Part shown: in pieces, positions 48,692 to 57,299 of the stretch
Position numbering within the stretch: position 1 is the first letter of the stretch
Layout: every line of letters begins with the position of its first letter
NCBI GenBank assembly: GCA_002102225.1
Contig: LQPB01000045.1
Coordinates: 1 to 64,000, forward strand
Reading direction: 5' to 3'
Source of the DNA: Mycobacterium interjectum
Lineage (GTDB): Bacteria; Actinomycetota; Actinomycetes; Mycobacteriales; Mycobacteriaceae
Length of the DNA stretch: 64,000 bases
Made by a program: the position numbers and the translations under genes
The notes under the pieces: model-generated
What the model was told of the DNA's origin: nothing
The model's database searches: none
The model's input: only the letters and a program-made list of their open reading frames with translations

Positions 48692-49471
48692 TCACACGAA
48701 CGAGACGCCTAATAGCAGCAGGGCCAGGAGCACTTCGGGCCCGTTGGCCTGAAGGTTGGTGACGAAGCCGCCGACCTCGAACCCCGTCGGGGCGACAATC
48801 GGCGGGTTCCCGGTGGTCGTCACGTTCACCGTGACCGGCTGCAGAGGTGCCAGGAGACCGCCGAAGGGAATGTCGAGCGCCACGGTCTGCACCCCCGGTA
48901 CCGACCCGGGCAGCGGAATGGACACCGTGTCTTGGCCGTAGAGCAACGCGTTCTCGACGCTGGGGCCCGCCGTGGCGAGCGCCGCCATGGCCGCCGTCGG
49001 ATTCCCGGTTTGCGCGGCGCTGACAAACGCGGTCACGCCCTGCGCGAGGGGGCCCCGCGCGACAACCAGTGGGCCTACCAAGTCGAGGGGCAGTTCGATT
49101 TGCTGCGCGCTGCTGCCCTCCAGCACGGACAGGATTTCGGCGCCGATGGCCTGGAAGCCCGGCGGAGTGGCGGCGGCCTGCGCGTTGGCGATCTCGGTGC
49201 CCAGATAGGAAGCCCCGCCGGCGTTCAGCAAGTTCGTGAACTGGGAATGGAAGACCGCCGCCTGCGCGTTGAGCGCCTGGTACTGCTGGGCGTGGCTGGA
49301 AAACAGCCCGGCGATCGCCGCCGACACCTCGTCAGCCGCGGCGGCCACCACGCCGGTGGTCGGGCCCGCCGCCGCCGCATGGGCCGCGCTCACGGCCGAG
49401 CCGATGTTCTCCAGCTGCCCGGCCGCCTGGCCCATCAACTCCGGCACCACCGTCATAGCGGACACGGCCAT
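48692..49471 (-). CDS. PE-family protein, orphan
   Basis: The 259-residue protein starts with a PE domain of about 98 residues, an Ala-rich helical hairpin (VPELMGQAAGQLENIGSAVSAAH). It ends in the type VII secretion signal YxxxE as YLGTE (Tyr89, Glu93). The C-terminal 160 residues are not PGRS-like and end in a hydrophobic tail (EVLLALLLLGVSFV). Most PE genes pair with a PPE gene; none is nearby. It should be exported by an ESX system, likely ESX-5, with a PPE partner encoded elsewhere. A second start at MTVVPEL is possible. Confidence 0.85.
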   Translation of the reverse strand: MAVSAMTVVPELMGQAAGQLENIGSAVSAAHAAAAGPTTGVVAAAADEVSAAIAGLFSSHAQQYQALNAQAAVFHSQFTNLLNAGGASYLGTEIANAQAAATPPGFQAIGAEILSVLEGSSAQQIELPLDLVGPLVVARGPLAQGVTAFVSAAQTGNPTAAMAALATAGPSVENALLYGQDTVSIPLPGSVPGVQTVALDIPFGGLLAPLQPVTVNVTTTGNPPIVAPTGFEVGGFVTNLQANGPEVLLALLLLGVSFV

Positions 49472-49577
49472 CTCCCTCGCCCGACAGCGATCCCCCGCGA
49501 TCTAGAGCAAAAGCGTACCGCTGGGCGGCCTTTCGGTCCCGGCTTCCGCACAAGGGAACGCGCGCAACGCGAGTACA

Positions 49578-51128
49578 GTGAGTCCGATGGCCGCCGCCCC
49601 GTCGAATGAGCGGATGATCGCGGGCGTCGCGGCGGCGTCCGTCTCGCTCGGGGTGGCCGAGTTGGTGGGCATCCCATTCGACGCGCGGGCCAATGCGCGC
49701 ACCGCCGTCTCCGCCGAGGTCGTCGACCTGACGCCGGGGCCGATCAAGGAGTGGGCGATCCAGACGCTGGGCTCCCTGGACAAACCCTTCCTCGCGGTCG
49801 TCGTGCTGGTGGTCATCGCCACGATCGCCGCCGTCGCCGGCACCCTGGAAACCCCGCGCCGCCCGCTGGGCAGCGCCGTCATCGCCGCGGCGGGCGTGCT
49901 CGGCTGCCTCGCGGTGCTGTCGCGGCCCGGCGCGACCGCACTCGACACGATCCCCACGCTCGCGGGTGCGGCCTGCGGTGTGGCGGCCCTACGCTTGCTG
50001 ACCCGCCGCCTCCAGCCCGCCGCGGAAGACCCGGCGGACGGGGCCGCCAGCGCCGAGCCGGATGCCGCCAGGCGCAGGTTGCTCGGCTACGGACTGCTCG
50101 GATTCGGCGTCATCAGTGGCGTGGCGGGTGCGGTCATCACGCGACTGGTCCACTCGGTGGCCGCCGACCGCACCACCTTCGCGCTGCCCCGGCCGCGCAC
50201 GCCGGCGCCACGGATACCCGCCGACGTGCAACCGACCGGTGTCGCGCTACCGAGCTTCGTCACCCCCAGCGCCGACTTCTACCGGGTGGACACCGCACTG
50301 GTCGTTCCCCAACTCAGCCGCGGCGATTGGCGGCTGCGCATTCACGGCATGGTGGACCACGAAACCACCTACAGCTTCGCCGATCTCGCCCGCTTCGACG
50401 CCGTCGAAACGGTGACCACGTTGACGTGCGTATCGAATCCCGTTGGGGGAAACCTGATTTCGACCGGCATCTGGACGGGCTACCGGCTGGCCGATCTCCT
50501 GGCGGCGGCCGGGGTGCACGCGGATGCCGACATGGTTCTGTCGACGTCGATCGACGGGTTCACCGCCGGCACGCCGGTGCGGGCGCTCACCGACGGCCGC
50601 AACGCGCTGCTGGCCGTCGGCCTCAACGATCAGCCGCTGCCGATCGAACACGGCTACCCGGCCCGGCTGGTGGTGCCCGGGCTCTACGGGTACGTGTCGG
50701 CCACCAAGTGGGTCGTGGAGTTGGAGCTGACCCGCTTCGACCGAGCCAAGGCGTACTGGACCCGCCAGGGCTGGGCGCCGCGCGCACCCATCAAGACGGA
50801 ATCGCGGATCGACGTACCCAAGAGCGGCCAGAAGGTGCCGATGGGGCCGGTCGTGTTTGGCGGTGTCGCATGGGCACAGAATCGCGGCGTGCGCGCGGTC
50901 GAGGTCCTCATCGACGACGGCGGCTGGCAGCCGGCGCAACAGGGCGCGAGCTATTCCAACGACACGTGGCGCTTGTGGAGCTTTCCCTGGCAGGCGAAAA
51001 CCCCCGGGAGACACACCATTACCGTGCGCGCCACCGACAACACCGGAGCCGTCCAAACCGCGGATCAGGTCAGTACCGTCCCGGACGGCGCCACCGGCTG
51101 GCACTCGGTGGACTTCACCGTCGCGTAG
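49578..51128 (+). CDS. Membrane-anchored sulfite-oxidase-family molybdopterin oxidoreductase
   Basis: The 516-residue protein has about five hydrophobic segments in the first 200 residues, the last near GYGLLGFGVISGVAGAVI. An extracytoplasmic sulfite oxidase-fold domain follows (about 235-430), with the molybdenum-ligand Cys284 in TLTCVSNPVGG. The C-terminal Mo-co dimerisation domain ends the protein (WRLWSFPWQAKTPGRHTITVRATD). Such proteins use molybdopterin to move oxygen atoms. The membrane-part fusion is known in actinobacteria, and the physiological substrate is unknown. GTG 49578 is used; ATG 49587 is an alternative. Confidence 0.88.
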   Translation: MSPMAAAPSNERMIAGVAAASVSLGVAELVGIPFDARANARTAVSAEVVDLTPGPIKEWAIQTLGSLDKPFLAVVVLVVIATIAAVAGTLETPRRPLGSAVIAAAGVLGCLAVLSRPGATALDTIPTLAGAACGVAALRLLTRRLQPAAEDPADGAASAEPDAARRRLLGYGLLGFGVISGVAGAVITRLVHSVAADRTTFALPRPRTPAPRIPADVQPTGVALPSFVTPSADFYRVDTALVVPQLSRGDWRLRIHGMVDHETTYSFADLARFDAVETVTTLTCVSNPVGGNLISTGIWTGYRLADLLAAAGVHADADMVLSTSIDGFTAGTPVRALTDGRNALLAVGLNDQPLPIEHGYPARLVVPGLYGYVSATKWVVELELTRFDRAKAYWTRQGWAPRAPIKTESRIDVPKSGQKVPMGPVVFGGVAWAQNRGVRAVEVLIDDGGWQPAQQGASYSNDTWRLWSFPWQAKTPGRHTITVRATDNTGAVQTADQVSTVPDGATGWHSVDFTVA

Positions 51129-51138
51129 GGCCGAAGCG

Positions 51139-51339
51139 CTACTTCGACGAGAGTTTGCGCCAGCTGAATACCGCGATCACCAGGCCGATCACCGCCGTGA
51201 TCGGACCGATGACGGACCAGGTGGTGGTGTTGCTCATCGGGCTGCCGCGCAGCACCCCGAACCCCTGGAGCGCCCAGATCAGGCCGAACAGCGCGACCAG
51301 CAACCCCAACGCCAACGTGACGACGAAAGTCCTTCTCAT
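51139..51339 (-). CDS. Small two-segment membrane protein, 66 aa
   Basis: MRRTFVVTLALGLLVALFGL opens the first membrane segment and SVIGPITAVIGLVIAVFSW the second, with a short polar loop between. It is convergent with the molybdopterin protein, ten bases apart. The ATG at 51339 lies close to the upstream region of the second P450. The clean two-helix topology supports a real gene. The function is unknown. Confidence 0.7.
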   Translation of the reverse strand: MRRTFVVTLALGLLVALFGLIWALQGFGVLRGSPMSNTTTWSVIGPITAVIGLVIAVFSWRKLSSK

Positions 51340-51522
51340 ACGGGGAGGCTACGCGCCGGAGCGGCCGCGGCGACTATCGCGCGGCTCGGATGACGAAGGC
51401 GTCGGCGCGCCAGAACCGCCGGGCGAACCGGAAAGTCAGGTAGTCGGCTACGCATGTGGTCCGTGACCGGCCCATCGATGCTTTCTGGTGAAAGCACTTC
51501 ACCGACGGCGTATGGAGGCCAC

Positions 51523-52827
51523 ATGACCATCGCGGTTGATGCGCCGAACCACCCGAGCGTGTTCGATGCCGGACTGCCGACGATCGATTATGACCATTGC
51601 CAGAGCCCCGACGAGGCCCACGACATCATCAGCTGCGCGCGACGCCGGGCGCCGATTGCGATCGGCCCGCACGGGCCGGAGCTGCTGACCTATGAACTGG
51701 TGCGGACCGTGCTGCGCGACCCGCGCTTTCGCGTCCCTCAGGGCATGTTCCTTGCGTCCCAGGGCATTACGAGTGGCCCGTTGTGGGAGCGGGTCGCGAC
51801 CAACCTGATCAGCCTCGACGGGCCGGAGCACCACCGGCTGCGCCGGCTGGTATCCAAAGCCTTCACCCCGCGAGCCACCGCGCGCCTGCGCACGACGATC
51901 GTCGAGGTGATCACCGAACTGGTGGATCGCCACTCCGCCATCGGGCGCTGCGAGGTGGTCACCGACATCGCCCGACGGTTCCCGGTCCCGATCATCTGCG
52001 CGCTGTTGGGCGCCCCGGCCGAGGATTGGGAGCTGTTCTCGAACTGGACCGACGACATCTTCAAGGCCTTCAGCTGGGATGTCGCCGCCCACGAGCGGGC
52101 CATCTTGGCGGCATGGGACGAACTCGACGCGTACGTCGACGACATGGTGGCGCAGCGGCGGCACCGGCTGACCGACGACCTGATCTCCGAGCTGATCCGC
52201 GCCGAGGACGACGGCGATCGCCTCAGCGCCGACGACTTGCGGATGCTCGCGGCGGGCCTGCTGATGGCCGGCACCGACACCACCCGCAACCAGCTGGCCG
52301 CCTCGGTACACGTGCTGTGCGACCACCCCGACCAGTGGGCGCTGCTGGCCGCATATCCCGAGCTCGCGGCCAACGCGGTCGAAGAGACGATGCGGCATTC
52401 ACCGATCGCGGTCGGCACCCTGCGAACCGCCCGCGAGGACGTCGAAATCGCCGGGTTCATGATTCCGGCCGGCACACTGGTCGTCGCCAACAGCGGCGCC
52501 GCGAACCGGGACCCCGCCGTCTACGACGACCCCGACCGCCTCGATATCACCCGACGGGACGCACCGCCCATGCAGACGTTCGGCGCTGGCATGCACTACT
52601 GCCTCGGCGCGAACCTGGCCCGACTCGAGCTGGCCGAAGCCCTGGCGGTCATGACTCAGCGCATGCCCAATGCCCACCGCACCGGCCCTGCCCCGTGGAA
52701 ACCCCTGACCGGAATCGCCGGACCGCGCACGCTGCCAGTCGCATTCGACCGTTGCGCGGGAGACGCAGCCGCCGTCACGGCATCGCCCCAGCACACTTCA
52801 TGGGAACCTGAAATCCTGGCCTGGTAA
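51523..52827 (+). CDS. Cytochrome P450 (second of three)
   Basis: The ATG at 51523, with GGAGG six bases upstream, gives 434 residues. The I-helix motif is AGTDTTRNQ, the ExxR is EETMR, and the heme loop is FGAGMHYCLGANLA with Cys360. Its C-terminal tail runs about 20 residues past the usual end. No ferredoxin is adjacent, so it must borrow redox partners, perhaps the ferredoxin at 45735. It is transcribed alone and followed by a 319-base gap rich in palindromes. Family and substrate are unknown. Confidence 0.92.
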   Translation: MTIAVDAPNHPSVFDAGLPTIDYDHCQSPDEAHDIISCARRRAPIAIGPHGPELLTYELVRTVLRDPRFRVPQGMFLASQGITSGPLWERVATNLISLDGPEHHRLRRLVSKAFTPRATARLRTTIVEVITELVDRHSAIGRCEVVTDIARRFPVPIICALLGAPAEDWELFSNWTDDIFKAFSWDVAAHERAILAAWDELDAYVDDMVAQRRHRLTDDLISELIRAEDDGDRLSADDLRMLAAGLLMAGTDTTRNQLAASVHVLCDHPDQWALLAAYPELAANAVEETMRHSPIAVGTLRTAREDVEIAGFMIPAGTLVVANSGAANRDPAVYDDPDRLDITRRDAPPMQTFGAGMHYCLGANLARLELAEALAVMTQRMPNAHRTGPAPWKPLTGIAGPRTLPVAFDRCAGDAAAVTASPQHTSWEPEILAW

Positions 52828-52960
52828 CGCTCTCGGAAGCTCCGGTAGGCAACGTCGTCGCCCCGCGAACCCCCAGGGAGGCTGGCGGCCCCGGCATGGG
52901 AAATGGTCCTCGAAGAGTAGGCCGTGAGGCAAGCCCGCCGGGGTCGCCGGCCCTCATCTC

Positions 52961-53054
52961 GCGTGTGCGCTGACGGCTTCGAGTGTGCGCTGAAGTCGGA
53001 AGATCCGCGAAATCCGCGCCGTGGGCGCACACTCGAAGCCCTGGGCGCACACGC
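52961..53054. repeat. Large palindromic element with 30-base arms
   Basis: The left arm 52961-52990 and right arm 53025-53054 are complementary over 30 bases except a four-base internal stretch (TGAC against CTGG). GCGTGTGCGC begins the left arm and GCGCACACGC ends the right; the 34-base loop lies between. A further GCGCGCACG follows at 53065. It occupies the 319-base gap between the second P450 and the amidohydrolase operon. I see no gene in that gap; its first 130 bases hold nothing I can name, and its end is the promoter listed next. Confidence 0.85.
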
Positions 53055-53087
53055 AAAGCCCGGGGCGCGCACGCCAACGGCAACTTT

Positions 53088-53138
53088 GCATTGATTGCAT
53101 AGATAGCATTGACACCGCCGGAAACCGGCGACGATAGT
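53088..53138 (+). promoter_or_regulatory. Triple 9-bp repeat over a likely leaderless promoter
   Basis: Three tandem nine-base units follow each other: GCATTGATT (53088-53096), GCATAGATA (53097-53105) and GCATTGACA (53106-53114). The last contains the perfect -35 hexamer TTGACA (53109-53114). GATAGT (53133-53138), 18 bases further, is a fair -10, which would put the transcript start at or next to the ATG at 53147, so the mRNA would be leaderless. The repeats are placed as an operator for a regulator that covers the -35 box. Confidence 0.55.
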
Positions 53139-53146
53139 CGTCAGGT

Positions 53147-54346
53147 ATGGCGCTGCTGCCAGACCCCGATCCCCGGCGGCGACAGCACATCGTGATCTCC
53201 GTCGACGACCACGTCATCGAGCCGCCGGACATGTTCGTGGGGCGGCTTCCCGCCGCCCTGGCCGAGCGCGCCCCGAAGGTCGTCGAGACCGGCGACGGCC
53301 GACAGGTGTGGCGCTACGAGGGCCGCGAGTACCCCAACATCGGCCTCAACGCGGTGATCGGCCGGCCCCGCGAGGAATGGAGCATGGACGCCGCCCGGTT
53401 CGACGAAATGCGACCCGGCTGTTGGGATATCGACGCCCGGATCGACGACATGGACCTCGCCGGCATCTGGGCCTCGCTCAACTTCCCATCGTTGATCGCC
53501 GGGTTCGCCGGGACCGTGTTCTGGAAGAGCGACGACCTGGAACTGGGCCTGGCCGCCTTGCGGGCCTGGAACGACTGGCACCTGGAGGTGTGGGCCGGCA
53601 GCTACCCGGACCGGATCATCCCGCTGCAGCTGCCCTGGCTGGCCGACCCGCGGCTCGCGTCCGACGAGGTGCGCCGCAACGCCGCGCGCGGGTTCAAGGC
53701 GGTGAGCTTCCCCGAGCTGCCCGCCCAATGCGGGCTGCCGAGCCTGCACAGCGGCGCGTGGGATCCGTTCTTCGCCACCTGCGAGGAGACCGGCACGGTG
53801 GTGTGCCTGCACACCGGATCCGCCCAGTGGGCGCCAATCCCGGCCCCGGACACGCCCTTTGAGACCATCACCACCCTGTTCCCGGTGAACGCCCTGGTCG
53901 CCTGCGCCGACATGCTGTGGTCGGGCATCCCGGTGCGGTATCCCGAGCTGAACATCACGCTGGCCGAAGGCGGGCTGGGCTGGGCCGCGATGCTCGGCGA
54001 CCGCGCCGATTACGTGCTGGCGCACTCGGCTTCGGGCCACGAGGGCGGGGCGTGGAAGGGAGACCTGCTGCCCAGCGAGGTGCTGCGGCGCAACTTCTGG
54101 TTCTGCTCGATCGACGACCCGCACGCGTTCGGTGCGCTCGACGCGATCGGGGCCGACCGCATCCTCGTCGAAAGCGACTACCCGCACGCCGACTCGACCT
54201 GGCCCGACACCCAACAGGTGGTGGCGCGCAACGTCGCCGGTCTGCCGGCGGAGGACGCGGCCCGCATCACCCACCGCAACGCCGCTCAACTGTTCCGCCA
54301 TCCGCTGCCGGACGAGGGGTGGCTGGCCGCTTCGGCCGCCAAATAG
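53147..54346 (+). CDS. Amidohydrolase family 2 metal-dependent hydrolase
   Basis: The 399-residue TIM-barrel hydrolase belongs to the amidohydrolase-2 group (aminocarboxymuconate-semialdehyde decarboxylase-like). The N-terminal ISVDDHVIEPPDMF has the family's metal region with Asp-His in place of the usual His-x-His. VVCLHTGS, with another metal His, and ILVESDYPHADSTWPD, with the catalytic Asp, complete the site. Actinobacteria carry many such proteins near P450s, usually with unknown substrates. ATG 53147 has no ribosome site, consistent with a leaderless start. It is followed 21 bases later by the acylase-like gene. Confidence 0.9.
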   Translation: MALLPDPDPRRRQHIVISVDDHVIEPPDMFVGRLPAALAERAPKVVETGDGRQVWRYEGREYPNIGLNAVIGRPREEWSMDAARFDEMRPGCWDIDARIDDMDLAGIWASLNFPSLIAGFAGTVFWKSDDLELGLAALRAWNDWHLEVWAGSYPDRIIPLQLPWLADPRLASDEVRRNAARGFKAVSFPELPAQCGLPSLHSGAWDPFFATCEETGTVVCLHTGSAQWAPIPAPDTPFETITTLFPVNALVACADMLWSGIPVRYPELNITLAEGGLGWAAMLGDRADYVLAHSASGHEGGAWKGDLLPSEVLRRNFWFCSIDDPHAFGALDAIGADRILVESDYPHADSTWPDTQQVVARNVAGLPAEDAARITHRNAAQLFRHPLPDEGWLAASAAK

Positions 54347-54367
54347 AAAGGGCGTAGGAGGCCTGCC

Positions 54368-56089
54368 ATGTTGGACCTGCTCATCCGCGACGCCCGGATC
54401 GTCGACGGCACCGGCGCGCCCGCCCGCCGCGGCGACGTCGGCGTCAGCAACGGCCGGATCGCCGCCGTCGGCGAAGTCGACGACATGGCCGCGAAAACCG
54501 TTGATGCACAAGGGCAAACGCTGGCGCCGGGCTTCGTCGACCTGCACACCCATTACGACGCGCAGCTGTTCTGGGACCCGACCGCGAGCCCGTCGGTGCA
54601 GCACGGCGTCACGACGGTCTTCGGCGGCAACTGCGGCTTCACGCTGGCACCGGCGGCCCCCGAGCAGCAGGACTACCTCACCCGGATGCTGGCGCGGGTG
54701 GAGGGGATGCCGCTCGACGCGCTGCGCGCCGGCCTCGACTGGGGATGGGCGTCGTTCGGTGACTGGCTGGGCCGCCTCGAGGGCCGCATCGCCGTCAATG
54801 CCGGCTTCCTGGTGGGGCATTCGGCGCTGCGGCTGGCCGCCATGGGCGGCGACGCGGTGGGCGGCGAGGCCACCCCGGAACAGATCGACACGATGGTCGC
54901 GGTGCTGCACGAGTCGCTGGGCGCCGGCGCGCTCGGGCTGTCAACGAGCCAGTCCCCCACCCACAACGACGGATCCGGCCAGCCGGTGCCGTCGCGCGGC
55001 GCGACGCGGGACGAACTGGTGGCGCTGGCCGCCGCGTTGCGCGACCATCCGGGCACGACGCTCGAGGCGATCATCGCCGGCTGCCTGTCCGGCTTCACCG
55101 ACGACGACATCGCGCTGCTCACCGACATGTCGGTGGCCGCCGACCGCCCGCTGAACTGGAACCTGCTGGGCGTCTCCGCGGCCAACCCGGCCGGGCACGA
55201 ACGGCAGTTGCGCGCCTCGGAGGTCGCCGCGGGGCGCGGCGGCCGGGTGGTGGCGCTGACCCTGCCGCAAGCCATGAAGATCCGGCTCTCGTTCCTCTCC
55301 GGCTTCGTGCTCGACGGGCTGCCGGGCTGGCGCGACACGATGCACCTGCCGGTGCCCGAACGGCTTGTCGCCCTTGCCGATCCGCAGCTGCGCCGCCGGC
55401 TCGCCGAGGGCGCCGCCTCGAAGGAGGCAGGCATGCTGCGCGGTCTGGCGCAATGGGACCGGCTGGTCATCGTCGAGACCTTCGCCCCCGAGAACGCCGA
55501 CGCCACCGGGCGCAGCGTCGGCGAGGTCGCCGCCGCCCGGGGCGGCGAGCCCTTCGACACGCTGCTCGACGTCGTGATCGCCGACGAGCTGCGCACCGGC
55601 CTGTCCCCGCCGCTGACCGGCGACGACGCGGCCGACTGGAAAATGCGCGCGCAGGTGTGGCGGCATCCGGGCGCCGTGATCGGCGGCTCCGACGCGGGCG
55701 CCCACCTGGACATGATGTGCGGCGCGATCTACACGACGTCGCTGTTGAGCAACGGCGTGCGCGAGCACCAGGTGGTGACGCTCGAGGAGGCCATCCGGCT
55801 GATCACCGACGTGCCGGCCCGCTTCTACGGGCTGGCCGAACGCGGCCGCATCCGACCCGGCTGGCACGCCGACCTGGTGCTGTTCGACCCGGACACCGTC
55901 GGCCACGGGCCGGAGCGCACGCGCTACGACCTGCCGTCCGGCGCGCCCCGGTTGGTCGCCGACGCCGACGGGATCACCTCGGTGCTGGTCGGTGGCGTCG
56001 AGGTGTGCCGCGACGGCGCCGCCACCGGCGCGCTGCCCGGCACCGTGCTGCGGTCCGGGCGCGACACCGAGACGGTGCGGGCCTCGTGA
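54368..56089 (+). CDS. N-acyl-D-amino-acid deacylase-like amidohydrolase
   Basis: The 573-residue enzyme is of the amidohydrolase-3 / D-aminoacylase type. It has VDLHTHYDAQLFWDP (metal His-x-His), the metal-ligand Cys region FGGNCGFTLAP, and GSDAGAHLDMMCG with the catalytic Asp. ATG 54368 has GGAGG eight bases upstream. Its stop overlaps the third P450 start by four bases (GTGA), so the two are translated together. Family members cleave N-acyl or ring amide bonds. With the P450 it may degrade an amide-containing compound, which is inference. Confidence 0.9.
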   Translation: MLDLLIRDARIVDGTGAPARRGDVGVSNGRIAAVGEVDDMAAKTVDAQGQTLAPGFVDLHTHYDAQLFWDPTASPSVQHGVTTVFGGNCGFTLAPAAPEQQDYLTRMLARVEGMPLDALRAGLDWGWASFGDWLGRLEGRIAVNAGFLVGHSALRLAAMGGDAVGGEATPEQIDTMVAVLHESLGAGALGLSTSQSPTHNDGSGQPVPSRGATRDELVALAAALRDHPGTTLEAIIAGCLSGFTDDDIALLTDMSVAADRPLNWNLLGVSAANPAGHERQLRASEVAAGRGGRVVALTLPQAMKIRLSFLSGFVLDGLPGWRDTMHLPVPERLVALADPQLRRRLAEGAASKEAGMLRGLAQWDRLVIVETFAPENADATGRSVGEVAAARGGEPFDTLLDVVIADELRTGLSPPLTGDDAADWKMRAQVWRHPGAVIGGSDAGAHLDMMCGAIYTTSLLSNGVREHQVVTLEEAIRLITDVPARFYGLAERGRIRPGWHADLVLFDPDTVGHGPERTRYDLPSGAPRLVADADGITSVLVGGVEVCRDGAATGALPGTVLRSGRDTETVRAS

Positions 56090-57294
56090 CCACCCAGGAA
56101 TTCGACCCCGCCGAGTTGCAGGGCGGGCTGCTCATGCAGGTCGAGAACGTGCACGAGCGTCTGCGCGAGGCGCAGGCCCGCCACCGGGTGATGGTGGGAA
56201 ATCCCTTCGCCGAGGTCAGCGCCGCGCAGGTCGGCGAGCTGGGCGTGACGGTGCTCGGGTACGAGGAGTGCCAGACCGTGCTCACCCACCCCGACACCTT
56301 CTCGTCGTCGATCTACGACCAGATCATGGGCCCGGTCATGGGCCGCACCCTGCTCGAGCTCGAAGGAGCCGAGCATCGGGCCAGCCGGGCGCTGGTGTCG
56401 CCGGCGTTCCGCACCGCCCTGTTGGAGCGCTGGCGCGCCGAGCTCGTCGAGTTGGTGGTCCACGAGCTCATCGACCGGTTCGCGCCGCGCGGGCGGGCCG
56501 AGCTCGCCCGCGAGTTCACCTTCGCGTTTCCGGTCCAGGTCATCGCGCGGATCATGGGCCTGCCCCGGCAGGACTACCCGCGCTTCCAGCGGCTGTCGAT
56601 CGAGTTGCTCAACGTGGTCTACGACTGGGATCGGGGGCTGGCCGCGTCGGCCGAGCTGAGGGCCTACCTGGCGGAGATCCTCGCCGAGCGGCGGCGTCGC
56701 CCGCAGGACGACCTGATCAGCATGCTGGCGGAATCGGAGATCGACGGCGCGCGCCTGACCGACGACGAGATCTTTGCATTCCTGCTGCTGATCCTGCCCG
56801 CCGGCGTCGAGACGACCTACCGCGCGTCGGGCAACCTGCTGGTGGCGCTGCTCACCGAGCTGGCGTTGCTGGAGGCGCTGCGGGCCGATCGCGGCCTGCT
56901 CCGCGGCGCCTTCGAGGAGGCGCTGCGCTGGGAGCCGCCGATCACCACCGTGGTGCGACGGGTGGTCCGCGACTGCGAGCTCGGCGGGATCGCGATCCCG
57001 GCGGGCACCACCGTCAGCGTCAGTGTGGCGGCCGCCAACCGCGACCCGGCGCGCTACTCGGACCCGGACCGCTTCGACCCGACCCGCACGAACATCGCGC
57101 ACCTGACCTTCGGGGGCGGGCCGCACCTGTGCCTGGGCATGCACCTGGCGCGGATGGAGGGCACCGTGGCCATCAACGCGCTGCTCGACCGGCTGCCGGA
57201 GCTGAGGCTCGACCCGACCGCCCCGACCCCGCACGTCGTCGGCGTGGCGTTCCGCTCGCCGGCCGCGCTGCCGGTCGTGTTCACCGCGGCGTGA
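56086..57294 (+). CDS. Cytochrome P450 (third of three), Glu in place of I-helix Asp
   Basis: The GTG at 56086 lies in the overlap with the acylase stop and gives 402 residues. The heme loop is FGGGPHLCLGMHLA with Cys349, and the ExxR is EEALR. The I-helix motif reads PAGVETTYRA, with Glu where most P450s have Asp next to the conserved Thr. This acid relays protons to bound oxygen; Glu is found in some bacterial P450s. No redox partner is next to it. It converges on the TetR gene five bases away. Confidence 0.92.
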   Translation: MTTQEFDPAELQGGLLMQVENVHERLREAQARHRVMVGNPFAEVSAAQVGELGVTVLGYEECQTVLTHPDTFSSSIYDQIMGPVMGRTLLELEGAEHRASRALVSPAFRTALLERWRAELVELVVHELIDRFAPRGRAELAREFTFAFPVQVIARIMGLPRQDYPRFQRLSIELLNVVYDWDRGLAASAELRAYLAEILAERRRRPQDDLISMLAESEIDGARLTDDEIFAFLLLILPAGVETTYRASGNLLVALLTELALLEALRADRGLLRGAFEEALRWEPPITTVVRRVVRDCELGGIAIPAGTTVSVSVAAANRDPARYSDPDRFDPTRTNIAHLTFGGGPHLCLGMHLARMEGTVAINALLDRLPELRLDPTAPTPHVVGVAFRSPAALPVVFTAA

Positions 57295-57299
57295 GCCGA

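Noticed and set aside
53141-54910. Minus-strand open frame of 589 codons opposite the amidohydrolases
   Set aside because: Both opposing genes show clear metal-binding motifs. The antisense product does not resemble any family.
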